Positions 52,268-55,023 of a DNA stretch of 55,023 nucleotides are shown piece after piece; within the stretch, counting starts at the first letter, position 1; every line of letters begins with the position of its first letter. Below the pieces are notes generated by a model, which saw nothing but the letters and a program-made list of their open reading frames with translations, searched no databases and was not told the origin of the DNA. Where the stretch lies: contig CAKPEF010000010.1 of assembly GCA_934149305.1 (NCBI GenBank), forward strand, positions 1-55,023, given 5' to 3'. The translations under genes were made by a program, and so were the position numbers. Source of the DNA: an uncultured Clostridia bacterium. Its GTDB lineage: Bacteria > Bacillota > Clostridia > TANB77 > UBA1234.

Positions 52268-54991
52268 ATGGGTTTTTTAAGTAAACTTTTTAAAAGTTAT
52301 AGTGAAAAAGAAATAAATAGAATAAGACATTATGTTGATGACATAAACAAATTAGAGCCTGAAATGGAAAAATTATCAGATACTGAGCTAAGAGCGAAAA
52401 CAGAAGAATTCAAAAAAAGACTTGCAAATGGTGAAACATTAAATGATATTTTGGTTGAAGCATACGCAGTTGCAAGAGAAGGATCAAAGAGGGTATTTGG
52501 AAAAAGACCTTTTGATGTTCAATTGATGGGTGCCATAATCTTGCATCAAGGAAGAATTGCAGAAATGAAAACAGGAGAAGGTAAAACTTTAACAGCATCA
52601 CTTGCACTTTATTTAAATGCACTTGAGGGAAAAGGAGCGCATTTAGTTACTGTAAATGATTACTTAGCAAGAACACAAGGAGAAGAAATGGGTAAACTAT
52701 ATAATTTCCTTGGACTAAGTGTTGGCCTTATTTTGCATGACTTGTCACCAGAGCAAAGAAGAGCTGCTTACAATTCAGATATTACTTATGGAACTAACAA
52801 TGAATTCGGTTTTGACTACTTAAGAGACAACATGGTTATACAAAAAGAGCAAATGGTTCAAAGGGACTTAAATTATGCTATAGTCGATGAAATAGATAGT
52901 ATTTTAATAGATGAAGCTCGTACTCCACTTATTATATCAGGACCAGCAGACAAGGCAAATGATTTGTATAAAACAGCAGATAGATTTGTAAAGGGATTAA
53001 AAGCGAAGATAATAACAAAAGATGATGGAAAACAAGAAGAAACAGAAGAGGATATGCAATATGATTATATAGTAGACTTAAAAACAAGAAGAGCAACTTT
53101 AACAAGTACTGGTACTAAAAAAGCAGAGAAATATTTTGGTATAGAAAACTTATCTGATTTGGATAATATGACATTGCTTCACCACATAAATAAGGCATTA
53201 GCTGCAAATGGTGTAATGAAGAGAGATGTAGACTACATTGTTAAAGATGGAGAAGTTTTAATAGTAGATGAACATACAGGAAGAATAATGTATGGAAGAA
53301 GATATAGCGAAGGTTTGCACCAAGCAATAGAAGCAAAAGAAAATGTAAAAGTTGCAAACGAAAACAGAACACTTGCAACTATCACGTTCCAAAACTATTT
53401 CAAATTGTATAACAAACTTTGTGGTATGACAGGTACTGCTCTAACAGAAGAAGAAGAATTTAGAGATATTTACGGCTTAGATGTAGTTGAAATACCAACA
53501 AATAAGCCAATGATAAGAGATGACAAGAATGATGTAGTTTACAAAACAAGAATCGCTAAACTAAACGAAGTTGTAAAAGATATTAGAGCAAGCAACGAAA
53601 AAGGACAACCTGTATTAGTAGGTACTACAAATATAGAAAAATCAGAAGAATTAAGCGACATGCTAAAAAAAGAAGGAATCAAGCATGAAGTATTAAATGC
53701 AAAATATCACGAAAAAGAAGCTGAAATAGTAGCTCAAGCTGGTAAATTTGGAGCTGTTACAATAGCTACAAACATGGCTGGTAGAGGAACAGATATAATG
53801 CTTGGTGGTAATACAGAAGCACTTGCAAAACATGAATTAAAGAAACGTGGCTATACAGAAGATGTAATAATGAATGCCATAAGCTTAAATGAAACAGATG
53901 ATGAAGATATTTTAGCCGTTAGAAAAGAATATAAAGAAATATATGACAAGTTAGATAAAACAGTAAAAGAAGATAGAGAAAAAGTAATAAAAGCAGGTGG
54001 TCTAAAGATAATAGGAACAGAAAGACATGACTCGAGAAGAATAGACAACCAGCTTAGAGGACGTAGCGGTCGTCAAGGAGATGTTGGTGAATCAAGATTT
54101 TATATCTCACTTCAAGATGATTTGATGAAATTATTTGGTGGAGAAAGAATTCAAATGCTAGCAGACAGATTAAATATGGATGATAGCATGCCACTAGAAA
54201 TGGGAATGCTTACTAGCGCAATACAAAGAGCACAAAAAAATGTAGAATCTATTCATTATCAAGCTAGAAAGAATGTACTTCAATATGATAATATAATGAA
54301 TGAGCAAAGACATATTATATATGGAGAAAGAAGAAAAGTATTAGAAGGTGAAAATCTAAGAGACAACATAATGAATATGTTAAAAAGAACAATAGATGAA
54401 GTTGTTGATTCATATTTTAATGTGTATGATACATCTACAGTAAATACAGAAGCGTTTGAAAATTACTTAGAAACAACATTAACAGTAGATTATAAAGTTG
54501 GCGAAGAAAGAGATCCTGAGACAATAAAAGAAAAAGTATTAGAGTTAGCAAAGCAAAAATATGAAGAGAAAGAAAAAGAACTTGGTGACAGAGTAAGAGA
54601 GTTAGAAAGAATAGTAGTATTAAGAACAGTAGATGACAAATGGATAGATTATTTAGATGCAGTAGAACAAATAAAAGAAGCAGCTAGACTACAAGGCTAT
54701 GCACAAAAAAATCCAGTAGAAGAATTCCAAAGAGAAAGTTACGATTACTTTAATGAAATGACATCAAGCATAGATGAAACTGTTGTAAAAACAATGTTGC
54801 ACTTAGTTCCAAGAGAAAGAGTAGAAAGAGCAAATTTAATAAGAAATATGGTAATGAATATGCAAGCAGCACAACAAGCTGGTGGCCCAGAAAAACCACA
54901 ACCAAAAACAAACAAAGGAGGCAAAGTTGGCAGAAACGACCCTTGCCCTTGTGGAAGTGGAAAAAAATATAAAAACTGTTGTGGTAAATAG
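52268..54991 (+). CDS. secA: Protein translocase ATPase SecA
   Basis: 907 aa motor that drives preproteins through SecYEG. Visible are Walker A MKTGEGKTLTASLAL (about residue 100), TYGTNNEFGFDYLRDNM, VDEIDSILIDEARTPLIISGP, the helicase motif TNMAGRGTDIMLGG, LRGRSGRQGDVGESRFYIS and the C-terminal zinc motif CPCGSGKKYKNCCGK. SD GGGGG before the ATG. Its transcript starts with a type 1 leader element. Complete to the stop at 54991. Confidence 0.99.
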   Translation: MGFLSKLFKSYSEKEINRIRHYVDDINKLEPEMEKLSDTELRAKTEEFKKRLANGETLNDILVEAYAVAREGSKRVFGKRPFDVQLMGAIILHQGRIAEMKTGEGKTLTASLALYLNALEGKGAHLVTVNDYLARTQGEEMGKLYNFLGLSVGLILHDLSPEQRRAAYNSDITYGTNNEFGFDYLRDNMVIQKEQMVQRDLNYAIVDEIDSILIDEARTPLIISGPADKANDLYKTADRFVKGLKAKIITKDDGKQEETEEDMQYDYIVDLKTRRATLTSTGTKKAEKYFGIENLSDLDNMTLLHHINKALAANGVMKRDVDYIVKDGEVLIVDEHTGRIMYGRRYSEGLHQAIEAKENVKVANENRTLATITFQNYFKLYNKLCGMTGTALTEEEEFRDIYGLDVVEIPTNKPMIRDDKNDVVYKTRIAKLNEVVKDIRASNEKGQPVLVGTTNIEKSEELSDMLKKEGIKHEVLNAKYHEKEAEIVAQAGKFGAVTIATNMAGRGTDIMLGGNTEALAKHELKKRGYTEDVIMNAISLNETDDEDILAVRKEYKEIYDKLDKTVKEDREKVIKAGGLKIIGTERHDSRRIDNQLRGRSGRQGDVGESRFYISLQDDLMKLFGGERIQMLADRLNMDDSMPLEMGMLTSAIQRAQKNVESIHYQARKNVLQYDNIMNEQRHIIYGERRKVLEGENLRDNIMNMLKRTIDEVVDSYFNVYDTSTVNTEAFENYLETTLTVDYKVGEERDPETIKEKVLELAKQKYEEKEKELGDRVRELERIVVLRTVDDKWIDYLDAVEQIKEAARLQGYAQKNPVEEFQRESYDYFNEMTSSIDETVVKTMLHLVPRERVERANLIRNMVMNMQAAQQAGGPEKPQPKTNKGGKVGRNDPCPCGSGKKYKNCCGK

Positions 54992-55010
54992 CCCATAAAA
55001 TAAGGGCTTG
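54990..55010 (+). terminator. Possible terminator of secA
   Basis: AGCCC-N9-GGGCT hairpin, weak T tail, at the window edge. Confidence 0.35.
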
Positions 55011-55023
55011 TGAGATTTTGAAA

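Overview
The window is AT-rich DNA from a low-GC, Gram-positive-type bacterium, most likely an uncultured member of the class Clostridia (Bacillota). The evidence is the gene set (spoVS, a SleB-type cortex hydrolase, rny, mutS2, remA, a T-box leader, a CIRCE-controlled hrcA-grpE-dnaK-dnaJ operon, gatCAB), strong AGGAGG-type ribosome sites and TTGACA-N17-TATAAT promoters. Species cannot be named from the sequence alone.

The most important observation concerns decoding. Seven AT-rich genes (a small membrane gene before valS, eno, mutS2, a SleB-like hydrolase, a metallophosphoesterase, mtaB and a minus-strand membrane protein) are each broken in the conventional reading. In all seven the break is an in-frame CGG triplet. 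Skipping the C and reading the next three bases as GGN glycine restores a full-length protein, often at an invariant glycine (enolase S-G-A-S-T-G, MtaB L-G-C-K, MutS2 G-V-T-I-V-E-L). All four GGN codons occur. In the AT-rich genes I found no CGG used as arginine. A separate, interspersed set of genes with richer codon usage (purA, lemA, a TPM-domain gene, a second MBL-fold gene and several small genes) carries about 14 in-frame CGG codons that read as ordinary arginine. This looks like pervasive +1 recoding at CGG, with CGGN behaving as a four-base glycine codon, plus a second group of genes that does not follow the rule.

Layout: 1-2.9 kb, three genes of unknown function. 3-6.3 kb, T-box leader, small frameshifted membrane gene, valS. 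6.3-8.2 kb, small foreign-looking genes and a zinc metallopeptidase. 8.3-14.1 kb, carD, a MORN-repeat gene, rny, a YmdB-type phosphoesterase, spoVS, eno. 14.2-21.6 kb, a foreign-looking gene, an acyl-CoA/AMP ligase, an unknown gene, mutS2, the SleB-like hydrolase, a small foreign-looking gene. 21.7-29.2 kb, ftsK/spoIIIE, two MBL-fold proteins, a holin-like protein, a DUF421/DUF4363-type pair. 29.3-34.9 kb, phosphoesterase-mtaB and gatCAB. 34.9-39 kb, membrane protein, tRNA-Thr, lipoprotein, KilA-N and TIGR02391-like genes. 39-44.3 kb, TPM/LemA pair, membrane protein, purA, P-loop kinase. 44.3-50 kb, heat-shock operon with rsmE. 50-55 kb, yicC, remA, rpoZ, secA.

A second unusual feature is a repeat family. 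Short elements sharing a two-hairpin core (ending GTGTGCTCCATAAA) occur in two forms. One forms the 5' leader of eno, mutS2, gatC and secA and ends 23-24 nt before each start codon. The other is a miniature transposon-like element with GTTACTATTCAG ends and exact 8-bp target duplications (three copies).
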